Below, in pieces: positions 37,091 to 46,481 of a DNA stretch of 64,000 nucleotides. The stretch covers positions 1 through 64,000 of the forward strand of contig NZ_BAKM01000010.1 of NCBI RefSeq assembly GCF_000614185.1, read 5' to 3'. A program made the translations under genes and the position numbers. The notes under the pieces are model-generated. The model was given only the letters and a program-made list of their open reading frames with translations. It made no database searches and had not been told where the DNA came from. The DNA is from Phocaeicola sartorii JCM 17136 = DSM 21941. GTDB taxonomy: Bacteria > Bacteroidota > Bacteroidia > Bacteroidales > Bacteroidaceae. Within the stretch, counting starts at the first letter, position 1. Each line of letters begins with the position of its first letter.

Positions 37091-38320
37091 TTATACCTCC
37101 TCTATTATAAAACCGGCTTTCTTTAAATCTTTCCAATAGTAAGGATAGGACTTCGAGACGACCTGCGGGTTGTTAATCCGGATTTCGGGCATCACTACGC
37201 AAACCGGAGCGAACGCCATAGCCATGCGGTGGTCCTCATAAGTGTCAATGGCAGCATCAGCGGTCATTTCACACCGTTCACCTTCCCAAGACAGAATGCG
37301 GCCATCTGTTTCATGAAGTATATATCCTAATTTTCCCATTTCTTTTATCAAGGCTGCCATACGGTCTGTTTCTTTAATCTTCAAACTTTGTAAGCCTGAG
37401 AAGCGGAAGGGAATATTCATTAACGCGCAAGTAACGACAAATGTTTGTGCCAGATCCGGTTGGTTGATGAAGTCATAATCCAGTCGTTCGGCTATTTTAC
37501 CGGTCTTTTTCAATGTTACCGTTTTATTTCCATAAATACTTTCGATTCCTAGTGACTGGAAAATCTCAGCCACTTTGCTGTCTCCTTGATAACTTGTTTC
37601 GAATAATCCCGGCAAAATGATTTCCGCTTCGTTGGAAAGAGCGGCTATCTGATACCAATAAGAAGCTGCGCTCCAGTCACTTTCCACATAAAAAGGGATG
37701 GATTGGTAGGGGGCCGGCTCAACCTTTAGTTGATATTCATTGAGCCATTGGGCCTTAGCTCCAAAATCGTTCATCAGTTGCAGGGTAAGGTTGATGTAAG
37801 GGCGGGATATGATTTCTCCTGTCAGTGTGAGGGTCAGTCCGTTGCTTAGTATAGGGGCAATCATCAATAAGGCTGATATATATTGGGAACTGACGTTGCC
37901 CGGCAGGCTGATGCTGTCTTTCTGCAGTGCGTGCCCGGTGATACGCAGGGGAGGATATCCGTCATTGATTATATATTCTATTTCTGCGCCCAACTCACGC
38001 AAGGCATTGACCAGTACTTGAATGGGGCGTTGCTGCATACGTTGTGTACCTGTGATGATCCGTGTTCCCGGAGTGACGGACAAATAAGCGGTGAGAAAGC
38101 GCATGGCTGTTCCGGCCGCCATAATGTCTATGGTATCTTTGCCGTCGTTCAAGGCGTGAACCATTACTTGAGTATCATCGCAGTCAGACAGATTCTCAGG
38201 TTGGAATGTCCCATTGCCCAGTGCGTTGATAATCAGTGCACGGTTACTGATACTCTTGGAAGAGGGGAGTTGGATAGTTGTATGTATTTGGGCGGGTGCC
38301 GTTACTTTTATTTGCATCAT
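37091..38320 (-). CDS. aroA: 3-phosphoshikimate 1-carboxyvinyltransferase (EPSP synthase)
   Basis: 409 residues with EPSP synthase signatures: LPSSKSISNRALIINAL at the N-terminus, AAGTAMRFLTAYLS, GNVSSQYISALLMIAP, FSGLQSLKIKETDRMAALIK and DTYEDHRMAMAFAP. It joins phosphoenolpyruvate to shikimate-3-phosphate, step six of the shikimate pathway. aroB, step two, lies at 47.6-48.7 kb, so the pathway is split. Two Met codons begin the protein; the family N-terminus fits either. A -7 box TACCTTTG lies at 38349-38356. Intact. Confidence 0.96.
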   Translation of the reverse strand: MMQIKVTAPAQIHTTIQLPSSKSISNRALIINALGNGTFQPENLSDCDDTQVMVHALNDGKDTIDIMAAGTAMRFLTAYLSVTPGTRIITGTQRMQQRPIQVLVNALRELGAEIEYIINDGYPPLRITGHALQKDSISLPGNVSSQYISALLMIAPILSNGLTLTLTGEIISRPYINLTLQLMNDFGAKAQWLNEYQLKVEPAPYQSIPFYVESDWSAASYWYQIAALSNEAEIILPGLFETSYQGDSKVAEIFQSLGIESIYGNKTVTLKKTGKIAERLDYDFINQPDLAQTFVVTCALMNIPFRFSGLQSLKIKETDRMAALIKEMGKLGYILHETDGRILSWEGERCEMTADAAIDTYEDHRMAMAFAPVCVVMPEIRINNPQVVSKSYPYYWKDLKKAGFIIEEV

Positions 38321-38420
38321 ACCTTATATAATAATGTGTATCGGATTGCAAAGGTAGAAATATTATCTTAATACTTGATAGGTTGGCACTTAAAAAAGGA
38401 AGCCAGAGGGCATAAAAAAA

Positions 38421-38457
38421 GCCGGGAACATAGAAAAGTGGTTGTTTAGTTCCCGGC
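38421..38457 (-). terminator. terminator of fbaB
   Basis: GCCGGGAAC pairs with GTTCCCGGC across 19 bases, followed on the minus strand by seven T's (A-run at 38414-38420). Confidence 0.8.
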
Positions 38458-38475
38458 CCGAACATATAGTGAAAG

Positions 38476-39528
38476 TTAAGCTATGGTGATGTCTGGATCC
38501 AAATAAACGTCTTGAATGGTATTTAACAATTCAATACCGTCTTTCATTGGTTTTTGAAAGGCTTTACGTCCGCTTATGAGGCCCATACCTCCGGCGCGTT
38601 TGTTGACGATTGCTGTTATGACCGCATCTTTCAGGTCGGAGCTGCCATGAGATTCTCCTCCTGAGTTGATTAATCCTACACGTCCCATGTATCCATTGGC
38701 TACTTGATAACGGCAGAGGTCGATAGGGTGTTCTGAAGTCAGTCCGGTATAAACTTTTTCATTTGTTTTTCCAAATTTGATAGCTGTGAAACCACCATTG
38801 TTAACCGGCAGCTTCTGTTTTACAATATCCGCTTTGATCGTAACTCCCAGGTGATTGGCCTGTCCGGTCAGATCGGCTGCTGCATGATAATCTACACCAT
38901 CTTTTTTAAAAGCGTTGTTACGTAAGTAACACCATAGAATAGTAGCCATGCCCAGTTCGTGGGCATATTCAAAAGCTTCCGCTATTTCAACCAGCTGTCT
39001 GCGGCTTTGTTCGGAACCGAAATAGATGGTGGCGCCTACTGCTACCGCTCCCATATTCCAGGCTTCTTTTACAGTGCCAAACAGAACTTGGTCGTAGGAA
39101 TTGGGATAAGTCAGTAATTCATTGTGATTCAGTTTGACAATGAAGGGAATCTTGTGGGCGTATTTGCGGGCTACGGCACCCAATACTCCGAAAGTGGAGG
39201 CAACACCGTTGCAGCCTCCTTCAATAGCGAGTTTCACGATATTTTCCGGATCAAAGTAAAGTGGGTTGGGAGCGAATGAGGCTCCAGCCGTATGTTCTAT
39301 CCCTTGATCTACCGGAAGAATGGATACATATCCTGTATTTGCGAGTCGTCCGTGTCCCAACAGGGTTTGAATACTGGCCAATGTACGGATATTACGGTCT
39401 GATGATATCCAAATATCATCAATGGTGTTTGGAGAAGGGAGATGGATTAATGCTTTATCTATAGTCTTGCAGGTGTGCTCCAGGTAAAATGCTGCTTGGT
39501 CACCCAATAAATTTGTTATTTTATTCAT
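38476..39528 (-). CDS. fbaB: class I fructose-bisphosphate aldolase (DhnA type)
   Basis: 350 residues of the archaeal-type/DhnA class I aldolase: [35 protein letters not shown] (Schiff-base Lys region in the family), [34 protein letters not shown] and [20 protein letters not shown]. It cleaves fructose-1,6-bisphosphate to triose phosphates in glycolysis and gluconeogenesis. The pair with gpmA, 75 bp away on the same strand, is a glycolytic cluster. Intact, terminator follows. Confidence 0.95.
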   Translation of the reverse strand: MNKITNLLGDQAAFYLEHTCKTIDKALIHLPSPNTIDDIWISSDRNIRTLASIQTLLGHGRLANTGYVSILPVDQGIEHTAGASFAPNPLYFDPENIVKLAIEGGCNGVASTFGVLGAVARKYAHKIPFIVKLNHNELLTYPNSYDQVLFGTVKEAWNMGAVAVGATIYFGSEQSRRQLVEIAEAFEYAHELGMATILWCYLRNNAFKKDGVDYHAAADLTGQANHLGVTIKADIVKQKLPVNNGGFTAIKFGKTNEKVYTGLTSEHPIDLCRYQVANGYMGRVGLINSGGESHGSSDLKDAVITAIVNKRAGGMGLISGRKAFQKPMKDGIELLNTIQDVYLDPDITIA

Positions 39529-39603
39529 ACTGTTTTTTCTTTAATTTATTCATACTGTTTTATCATCTGTCCTGCGATGGAGATTCGGGGAAGTGCAGAA
39601 GGG

Positions 39604-40365
39604 TTATTTCTCTCCACCGGGTTCGGTCTTTCCTTGATTGGCTACTGCCTCCATCTGTTTTTTTATTTCTTCCGGGTCTCCCAAAAAGTAATCTTTCTTT
39701 AAATTCAGGTTGTCATCAAACTCGAATACATACGGAACGGCGGTGGGCAGGTTAAGACCTACGATTTCATCTTCCGGTATGTGTCTCAAATATTTGATGA
39801 TTCCTCTGAGGCTGTTCCCGTGAGCTACTACCAATAGTTCATTTGCTGTGGTCAGATTGGGAAAAATGATGCATTTCCAATAAGGCAATATACGATCTAT
39901 TGTTTCTTTCAGAGATTCAGTGCGCGGAAGATCTTTGTCGGGAACTTCTTTATAACGGGCGTCTGTTGTCGGATTGCGCGGATCGTCCTCAGGCAGAGCA
40001 TCGGGTGCCACGTTAAAGCTGCGACGCCATATCAGAACTTGTTCTTCTCCATATTTAGAAGCTGTCTCGCTTTTGTTTAATCCTTGCAAGGCACCATAAT
40101 GTTTCTCGTTTAGGCGCCAGCTTTTCTCTACAGGTATCCAGTCCTGATCCATTTTATCCAGCACACAGTTTAATGTTTTGACCGCGCGTTTTAAAAAAGA
40201 AGTGTAAGCCTTGTCAAAATGAAATCCTTTTTCTTTCAAGAGCTTGCCTGCTTGATTGGCATCGGCGATGCCTTTTTCGGTTAAATCCACATCTGTCCAT
40301 CCTGTAAAACGGTTTTCCTTGTTCCAGGTACTTTCTCCATGGCGGAGTAATACGATTCTTTTCAT
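39604..40365 (-). CDS. gpmA: 2,3-bisphosphoglycerate-dependent phosphoglycerate mutase
   Basis: 253 residues from [20 protein letters not shown]. Signatures are RHGESTWN (phospho-His), [40 protein letters not shown] and [15 protein letters not shown]. It interconverts 3- and 2-phosphoglycerate in glycolysis. The ATG at 40363-40365 is chosen because an AGGAG site precedes it (AAAGGAGAACAAATG); an in-frame ATG at 40398 would add 11 residues. A -7 box TAATTTTG lies at 40412-40419. Its glycolytic neighbour is fbaB. Confidence 0.96.
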   Translation of the reverse strand: MKRIVLLRHGESTWNKENRFTGWTDVDLTEKGIADANQAGKLLKEKGFHFDKAYTSFLKRAVKTLNCVLDKMDQDWIPVEKSWRLNEKHYGALQGLNKSETASKYGEEQVLIWRRSFNVAPDALPEDDPRNPTTDARYKEVPDKDLPRTESLKETIDRILPYWKCIIFPNLTTANELLVVAHGNSLRGIIKYLRHIPEDEIVGLNLPTAVPYVFEFDDNLNLKKDYFLGDPEEIKKQMEAVANQGKTEPGGEK

Positions 40366-40528
40366 TTGTTCTCCTTTCTTTATTGCCCGGTAATACATTT
40401 TCTGCTGGCTGCAAAATTAGTTGTAGCATACATACTTATCAATACCCATTAATTATGAATTTAACAACGGAAGACGAGAATTTGTTTCTCTTTTTATTAT
40501 TTTTGTGCTCTGTAATTAAACACATGTC

Positions 40529-41314
40529 ATGGAAAAAATTAAAAATGGACTAATGGGATTTATACTGGGAGATTGGTTGGGAATGCCTTACAGGGGAAAA
40601 GGGAAGGGAACTTTTAAACCTGTATGGAAAAAATCTTATCTTCGGGGAGATAAATGTTCGGGGAATACCTCAATGTTGTTATGTGCGTTGGACAGTCATT
40701 ATAATTTGGAACTTTATCGGCAGAATTTAAAAGATTGGTATTTCAATAAAAAATATACGGGGGAAAACATAGAGTTTGATATTGATCAGGTGACTCAGAA
40801 AGCAATTATGAAGAATTTCAGGGGGGTGTCTTCGGATTCTAATAGTGGAAACCGTAGTTTGATGGGGTGTTGCGTTTTGGCTTTTTCATCGTTGTCCAAG
40901 GAGGAGATTCTTCCTTTTATCAAGGCCACTCATAACAGCCGTTATAGTTTTAAATACACTTGGTTCTTTATCGAGTTTATTCGTTGCCTGTTGAAATATG
41001 AAGATAAGGAACAGGCACTACAGCAGGCCCAGCAGAGATGTGATGTGGAGATTAACAGGCAAAATCTTTACAATGGAAGTTTTGTTGTAGATACGGTGGA
41101 ATCTGTGATCAATTGGTTTATGGCAGGAAATAGTTATAAGGAATGTGTATTTTTGGCTATAAACGCGGGCAAATCAAGTGATGCGGTAGGGGCGCTGACC
41201 GGTTTGCTGGCCGGAATATATTATGGACTGGATTTAAAGAATGGAGTAAAAGGGTTTAGTACAATGGAACCTTATATTGATTCATTTATCCAGTATCTTA
41301 ATCCCACTCTTTAA
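40529..41314 (+). CDS. ADP-ribosylglycohydrolase-fold protein, degenerate metal sites
   Basis: 261 residues of the ADP-ribosylglycohydrolase fold (GFILGDWLGMPYRGK near residue 11, NRSLMGCCVLAFSSL, INAGKSSDAVGALTGLLAGI near residue 212). In active members two magnesium ions are held by a DDT motif and by D-x-D-T near the C-terminus. Here the first reads CSGNTSML (Gly45, Asn46) and the second GKSSDAVG (Ser216, Asp218 kept). It may be a pseudoenzyme or use altered chemistry. It is on the plus strand and overlaps the convergent dinB by 17 bp. A -7 box TATTTTTG lies at 40498-40505. Confidence 0.78.
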   Translation: MEKIKNGLMGFILGDWLGMPYRGKGKGTFKPVWKKSYLRGDKCSGNTSMLLCALDSHYNLELYRQNLKDWYFNKKYTGENIEFDIDQVTQKAIMKNFRGVSSDSNSGNRSLMGCCVLAFSSLSKEEILPFIKATHNSRYSFKYTWFFIEFIRCLLKYEDKEQALQQAQQRCDVEINRQNLYNGSFVVDTVESVINWFMAGNSYKECVFLAINAGKSSDAVGALTGLLAGIYYGLDLKNGVKGFSTMEPYIDSFIQYLNPTL

Positions 41315-42395
41315 AATCCAATGATAGCTGTTCCCATTGTTTCTTTATTTCTCCTCTTTCTTCTTTAGGATTGGAAACGGATAGTCCGATGAGGCGGATG
41401 GGGTGGTTTTCATAATCAATTTCCTCCAATAGTTTTTTGGCTAGCGGAAGAATTTTATCCATACTTGTCAGTTCGCTGTTTTGAGTGATGCTTCGGGTTA
41501 TTTGGTTAAAGTTGTGAAATTTTATTTTTAAGGTAAGCGTGTTGCCGCTGAAATGGGTACGTTTCAGCCTTTCTAATAATTCGGTGACTACATGATAGAG
41601 CTCGATGATGGCGGAAGAACGAAGAGAAATGTCTTTTTCCAAGGTGTGTTCGCATCCTACGGACTTACGGACTCTTACAGGTTCTACAGGACGGAGATCT
41701 ATGCCTCGTGCGAAATCATAATACAGACAGCCTGCTTTGCCAAACTGCCGGGTGAGCATCTCTAAAGTGCAGGTCTGTAATTGGGCACCATTATAAATTC
41801 CTAATGTGTGCATTTTTTTGGCTGTCACTGGGCCTACTCCCCAAAAAGATTCGATGGGAAGGCGGGCGATGAAGTCTAGTGCCTGATCGGGATGTATGGT
41901 ACACAATCCGTCGGGCTTGCGGTAATCCGATGCGATCTTGGCCAGGAACTTGTTATAAGAAATTCCGGCTGAAGCTATCAATCCCAATTCTTTACGAATA
42001 CGTTTCTTTATTTCTTTGGCAATATCTATGGCAAGTGAGATGCCTGCTTTGTTTTCGGTTACATCCAGAAAGGCTTCATCCAGTGACAGAGGCTCTATGA
42101 CATCTGTATAAGTATGAAATATATTGTGTATCTGCTGTGATGCAGCCTTGTAAACATCCATCCGGCCCGGGACAAAAATCAGTTCCGGACAAAGTCTTTT
42201 GGCTTTTTGTGATGACATGGCGGAATGTACTCCGTAACGGCGTGCTTCATAGCTGGCGGCAGCTACTACACCTCGTTCTTCGGCGTGGCCCACTGCAAGC
42301 GGTTTTCCACGCAATTCGGGGTTGTCACGCTGTTCCACCGATGCGTAGAATGCATCCATATCGATATGTATTATCTTACGTTCGGGCATCTTCAT
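41298..42395 (-). CDS. dinB: DNA polymerase IV
   Basis: 365 residues from MKMPERKIIHIDMDAFYASV (or MPERK, 6 bases later). Y-family polymerase signatures: HIDMDAFYASVEQRDNP, SLDEAFLDVTENK (catalytic Asp-Glu), SYNKFLAKIASDYRKPDG, FWGVGPVTAKKMHTLGI and a little-finger domain. It is an error-prone translesion polymerase used in damage tolerance. A -7 box TACCTTTG lies at 42409-42416; no SOS operator is visible. Convergent overlap of 17 bp with the ADP-ribosylglycohydrolase-like gene. The upstream ATG at 42509 would overlap the divergent antiporter and is rejected. Confidence 0.94.
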   Translation of the reverse strand: MKMPERKIIHIDMDAFYASVEQRDNPELRGKPLAVGHAEERGVVAAASYEARRYGVHSAMSSQKAKRLCPELIFVPGRMDVYKAASQQIHNIFHTYTDVIEPLSLDEAFLDVTENKAGISLAIDIAKEIKKRIRKELGLIASAGISYNKFLAKIASDYRKPDGLCTIHPDQALDFIARLPIESFWGVGPVTAKKMHTLGIYNGAQLQTCTLEMLTRQFGKAGCLYYDFARGIDLRPVEPVRVRKSVGCEHTLEKDISLRSSAIIELYHVVTELLERLKRTHFSGNTLTLKIKFHNFNQITRSITQNSELTSMDKILPLAKKLLEEIDYENHPIRLIGLSVSNPKEERGEIKKQWEQLSLDFKEWD

Positions 42396-42496
42396 GAAAA
42401 TTGTAGAGCAAAGGTATAAAAAAGGCTTTGGGTTGGTGAACTCTTTAACAGCTTTTTTTGTTCTATTTTCATTCATATCATTTCTATAGGACGAAT

Positions 42497-44680
42497 ATGG
42501 GAAAGGCACGTAAGAACTACTCTATTTACCTGATGATGCTATTGATATTCGGAGGGCTGATTTATGCCGCTATAATGGGCGGTGAGCGTTTTCTGCATTT
42601 GTCACCTGTACAGTCGGTGGCAGCAGATGATGACGCTTTTGCTATGTTTAAAACTATATTACTTGATAATCTGACTCATCCTTTTTCCATCTTGCTCATT
42701 CAGATTATAGTCGTATTGATTGCGGTTCGTATTTTTGCTTCCGTGTTCCGTTATATAGGGCAACCGGGAGTGATAGGTGAGATCGTGGCGGGAATTGTTC
42801 TGGGACCTTCTGTGTTGGGAGCTCTTTATCCTGAGTTTTTCGGTTTTCTATTCCAACCGGATTCTTTGACCAATCTGGAGCTCATCAGTCAGTTAGGTCT
42901 GGTGCTGTTTATGTTTGTTATTGGAATGGAGGTTGATTTTGGTGTGCTGAAAAATAAGATCAACGAAACGTTGGTTATCAGTCATGCCGGAATCTTGGTG
43001 CCTTTCTTTTTAGGAATGTTGGCTTCTTACTGGGTGTACGAGGAATATGCTTCCCGGCAAACAGCTTTTCTTTCCTTTGCTTTATTTATCGGCATATCTA
43101 TGAGTATTACTGCTTTCCCTGTTTTGGCGCGTATTATTCAAGAACGTAATATGACACGGAAACCTGTGGGAATTCTTACAATAGCTTCTGCGGCCAATGA
43201 TGATGTGACGGCTTGGTGCCTGTTGGCGGTTGTCATTGCCATTACAAAGGCGGGAACTTTTGGAGGTGCTTTGTACACTGTTTTCCTTACATTTGTCTAT
43301 ATCGCTGTGATGTTTGTGGTTGTCCGTCCGTTTTTAAAGAAGATCGGTATGCTTTATACCAATAAGGAAGTTATCAACAAGACTTTTGTCAGTTTTATAT
43401 TTTTGGTCTTGGTCTTATCGGCGGCTGTTACGGAAATTTTGGGTATTCATGCTTTGTTTGGCGCTTTTATGGCGGGGGTGGTCATGCCTTCTAATTTTGG
43501 TTTCCGTAAGGTAATGATGGAGAAGGTTGAGGATATAGCATTGGTTTTTTTCCTGCCGTTGTTTTTCGCCTTTACGGGATTACGCACACAGATAGGATTG
43601 ATAAATACACCAGAGTTATGGTGTGTATGTCTGCTATTAGTTACTGTGGCTGTTGTCGGAAAATTTGGTGGGTGTGCTGTAGCTTCCCGTCTGGTGGGTG
43701 AATCTTGGAAAGATAGTTTCACCATAGGTACTTTGATGAACACCCGCGGATTGATGGAATTGGTGGCATTGAATATAGGTTATGAGTTGGGGGTGCTTCC
43801 TCCGTCTATCTTTGTTATTCTGATCATCATGGCTTTGGTTACGACGTTTATGACGACACCTTTGTTGAATTTGGTGGAATGGGGCTTTGCGGCAAGAGAG
43901 CAAAAAAAGGTTTTGCAACGGAAACTGCTTTTGTTCTTTGGACGTCCCGAAACAGGTAGTATGTTGTTGTCGGTATATAAGTTGCTTTTTGGAAAACAAC
44001 TTTCTTATCATCAGGTAATTGCAGCTCATTATACAACGGGTACCGATGCGAACCCTACCAGTGTTGAACAATTTTTTGAAGAAAGTTTTATTCCTGTTGA
44101 AAAACAGGCGGAGCACTTGGATATACATATAGAAAAGCGGTATAGGGTTACTGATAATCTGGTATCTGATATGATTTCCACTGTAGAGGCGGAGTCACCG
44201 GATATTTTGTTGTTGGGAGCGGGCCCTCGTTTCATGACTGACGGTGAAAAGTCGATGACTTCTTTTTTTGGTTTGTTTCGTAAAAAGGTGGACGATGTGT
44301 TAGAACATGCTTCTTGTCCTGTCGCTATCTTTGTAAATCGTGACTATCATGATGGAGATGAACTGGCTGTATTGATAAATGGGAGTATGGATCGTTTCCT
44401 TTTCGCTCATGTGCGCCATTTATTGGAAAATGGAGATCGTTTTATTCGTTTATATTATTTCAGCGGTGGAAGTGAAGAATATATGGGACAAATACATAAG
44501 ATCAATAAGCAGTATGCAAATAGGGTGCATCTGTATCCGTTGGTCGAGATGGAGGATTTGGCCTTGTCGACCATCCATGGGTTGCTTATTTTAAGCTATG
44601 ATACTTGTGTGGGGATTGCCGCCAATGAAAAAGTCTTTAAAGCACTCCCTTCTTTATTGGTTATGAAGGATGCATCTTAA
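42497..44680 (+). CDS. cation:proton antiporter (CPA2 type) with UspA-like tail
   Basis: 727 residues. Twelve-plus membrane helices of the Na+/H+ exchanger CPA2 family, with IGQPGVIGEIVAGIVLGPSV, LGLVLFMFVIGMEVDF, and AANDDVTAWCLLAVVIAITK, which carries the conserved Asp-Asp of the transport site. Residues about 480-727 form a soluble tail with two universal-stress-like halves (EAESPDILLLGAGPRFM, EHASCPVAIFVNRDYH). It may exchange sodium or potassium for protons; the ion is not determinable. The start at 42497 (AGGACGAATATG) is preferred over one at 42458. It stands alone between dinB and tRNA-Pro. Confidence 0.88.
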   Translation: MGKARKNYSIYLMMLLIFGGLIYAAIMGGERFLHLSPVQSVAADDDAFAMFKTILLDNLTHPFSILLIQIIVVLIAVRIFASVFRYIGQPGVIGEIVAGIVLGPSVLGALYPEFFGFLFQPDSLTNLELISQLGLVLFMFVIGMEVDFGVLKNKINETLVISHAGILVPFFLGMLASYWVYEEYASRQTAFLSFALFIGISMSITAFPVLARIIQERNMTRKPVGILTIASAANDDVTAWCLLAVVIAITKAGTFGGALYTVFLTFVYIAVMFVVVRPFLKKIGMLYTNKEVINKTFVSFIFLVLVLSAAVTEILGIHALFGAFMAGVVMPSNFGFRKVMMEKVEDIALVFFLPLFFAFTGLRTQIGLINTPELWCVCLLLVTVAVVGKFGGCAVASRLVGESWKDSFTIGTLMNTRGLMELVALNIGYELGVLPPSIFVILIIMALVTTFMTTPLLNLVEWGFAAREQKKVLQRKLLLFFGRPETGSMLLSVYKLLFGKQLSYHQVIAAHYTTGTDANPTSVEQFFEESFIPVEKQAEHLDIHIEKRYRVTDNLVSDMISTVEAESPDILLLGAGPRFMTDGEKSMTSFFGLFRKKVDDVLEHASCPVAIFVNRDYHDGDELAVLINGSMDRFLFAHVRHLLENGDRFIRLYYFSGGSEEYMGQIHKINKQYANRVHLYPLVEMEDLALSTIHGLLILSYDTCVGIAANEKVFKALPSLLVMKDAS

Positions 44681-44730
44681 AAGATTGACTTTTTTAACAT
44701 ACCCATAGGATTTTCGGACTGACCCGAAAA

Positions 44731-44764
44731 AAAGCATCGACAATCTTCCGATTATCAATGCTTT
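44731..44764 (-). terminator. terminator of tRNA-Pro
   Basis: AAAGCATCGACAATC pairs with GATTATCAATGCTTT (two G-T pairs) over a 4-base loop, and on the minus strand a T-run (TTTTTTCGGG) follows. It lies just after the tRNA 3' end. Confidence 0.7.
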
Positions 44765-44772
44765 ACGGTTAG

Positions 44773-44847
44773 TCGGGGTGACTAGATTCGAACTAGCGAC
44801 CACACGCCCCCCAGACGCGTACTCTAACCGGGCTGAGCTACACCCCG
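44773..44847 (-). tRNA. tRNA-Pro(GGG)
   Basis: A 75-base cloverleaf on the minus strand. Acceptor arm CGGGGTG pairs exactly with CACCCCG; D-stem GCTC/GAGT; anticodon loop CTGGGGG with anticodon GGG at 44810-44812; T-arm GCTAG-TTCGAAT-CTAGT. The discriminator is A at 44773. CCA is not encoded. A -7 box TACCTTTG lies at 44868-44875 and a hairpin terminator follows. Confidence 0.93.
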
Positions 44848-44867
44848 TTGTTTTTGCTTAACGGGTG

Positions 44868-44875
44868 CAAAGGTA
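44868..44875 (-). promoter_or_regulatory. -7 box of tRNA-Pro
   Basis: TACCTTTG on the minus strand, 20 bp upstream of the mature 5' end. Confidence 0.6.
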
Positions 44876-45522
44876 CGTATTTATGGGTGATTTGCAAATT
44901 TTTCAAGCACTTTTTTGCTTAAAAAAATTGTTTTTTTTATTGGCGTTGTTTGTAAATGCTTGTGTGTCAGTTATATGATAGATAGTTGCAATGGTATTGG
45001 ATTTCCTTTATTTGCATTAAGTTTTTTCTAATGTCTTAGGAATATGTTAGGGAAGTGGAAGCTTTTTGCATTAGTGGTGTCTGTTGCTCTTTTAAATATT
45101 TTTTTTTACGAATCATTTATAGAACGTTTGTACTGTGCCCTTTTTATTTTTGCACTTAATTGTTAATTAGTTGGATATGAGATATGACAACATTCAAATT
45201 ATTGCTTCATTCGGTAAATAAAAGAAAGGATGGAAGTTATAAAAGAGGTTATGAAAGATGTAGAGAAGTTGATGCTTGATGAAGACGGTTTTATTCCTGT
45301 AATAAAAAAATAACACGGCTATTGAAAGCATGTATCGGGATCTTGACTTCAACCTCCTGCAGGACAGCATAAAAACGTAAGGCTGAACGGTTGGCCGGAA
45401 ACCTGGACATAATTCTTTGAAAGAAATATATGCCAGGATATGAAAGACAAAACGATATTTCATACTTCCGCAAGTGACAGTGACGTATGGATGTAATTAA
45501 TAGAAAGTTGGACGCGAAAATG

Positions 45523-45537
45523 CCCTCATGCCCTCAC
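45523..45537 (+). repeat. 15-bp inverted repeat, left copy
   Basis: CCCTCATGCCCTCAC is the exact reverse complement of 46326-46340. Further related copies (AGTGAGGGCAT) occur at about 45594. Confidence 0.7.
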
Positions 45538-46063
45538 TTTTACTCTAACTTGTTTATAATGAGATGCTTATTAGTGGTGGTAGCATCAGTATCAGTGAGG
45601 GCATTGCTCTCACTAATGAATGCTTAAAAATAAATTATTTTAACTTTGTAATATGATGCAAAGTACCTTTGTTGCTGGCTTTTGGGGAAATATTCAGTCT
45701 ATGAAGAATACATTCGAATCAATTCATCTTATTGATTGGCAGCCTGTCACGTGTATATCTTTGCAGGTGATTGAAAATCTTTATGGGCGATCATCCATTT
45801 TCCCCTCTTCTCTGTAGTGGCAGAATAAAAGTGACATTTAAATAACTGTTCCAAAGGCGAAATTTGCTCAAATCCAGTGTTGTTTTGCCGCAATACCTCC
45901 TCTTTTTCATCATTTAACTCCTAACGTTTGTTCTTATAAAGCAGTTGCATGGCTTCTGCATCGGGTTGGTGGTAGTCTATGTGTGCATATTTCCCTGTCT
46001 CTTAGTTGTTTTCTCTCTTTTCTTTTCCTACTTTTATATGTTTGTAATTGCTTGTCCACCCCT

Positions 46064-46125
46064 GTGGCTAAGTCTAATCACCTTGGTGGCTAACTTTAAC
46101 CACCAAGGTGACTAGACTTAACCAC
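46064..46125. repeat. 62-bp near-perfect palindrome
   Basis: Two 26-base arms (46064-46089 and 46100-46125), starting GTGGCTAAGTCTAATCACC, pair with two mismatches around a 10-base loop. A second 9-bp palindrome (TTAACCACG/CGTGGTTAA) follows at 46118-46137. No T-run follows, so this is not a simple terminator. Confidence 0.75.
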
Positions 46126-46312
46126 GTCCGTGGTTAACGGATATTGAACTTTCAATCATCAAAGAAGAACAGTATGACACAAACTACGGCCGCTGCTATT
46201 TATGTCGCTTTTGTGAGGAAGAAAAGCTGAAAAACAGGGAACTTCCCCAAACAACCGATTTATATGCTTGTAAATGTGTATGATATTATGAATGAGTGAT
46301 TTAAGTGAAAAT

Positions 46313-46342
46313 ATGAGGGTAAGGAGTGAGGGCATGAGGGTA
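46313..46342 (+). repeat. direct repeats and right copy of the 15-bp inverted repeat
   Basis: ATGAGGGTA occurs at 46313-46321 and 46334-46342 (21-bp period). GTGAGGGCATGAGGG at 46326-46340 is the inverted partner of 45523-45537. Confidence 0.65.
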
Positions 46343-46481
46343 TAAGTGAGTGCAGCTTATTATTGTATTTAAGAATAAGCCGGGTAACCTTGGCGACCCA
46401 ATAAAAGTAATATACTGCACTGGCATGGGTAGGGGAATTGTACGCCCAATTCAAAGCTTAAATGAAAAGCCGTTGATAAAA

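Larger units (their letters stand above)
44881..46481. other. gene-free, repeat-rich interval next to tRNA-Pro
   Basis: Sixteen hundred bases without a credible gene on either strand. Short open stretches exist (45184 MTTFKLLLHSVNKRKDGSY, resembling a tyrosine-integrase N-terminus; 45230-45313, 27 residues; 45653-45817, 54 residues), but none is long enough or conserved-looking enough to call. The interval holds TGAGGG-type repeats and a 62-bp palindrome. The AT content is high in the first 300 bases. It looks like the scar of a mobile island, or an untranslated regulatory/RNA region. Confidence 0.5.

Noticed and set aside
45184-45279. Integrase gene starting MTTFKLLLHSVNKRKDGSY
   Set aside because: It ends after about 31 residues and no catalytic Arg/His/Tyr region follows within 1 kb; at most it is a remnant.
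45194-45463. 89-residue minus-strand frame in the gene-free interval
   Set aside because: Composition is Phe/Tyr/Leu-rich without helix or domain pattern; it overlaps repeat-like sequence and has no promoter box.
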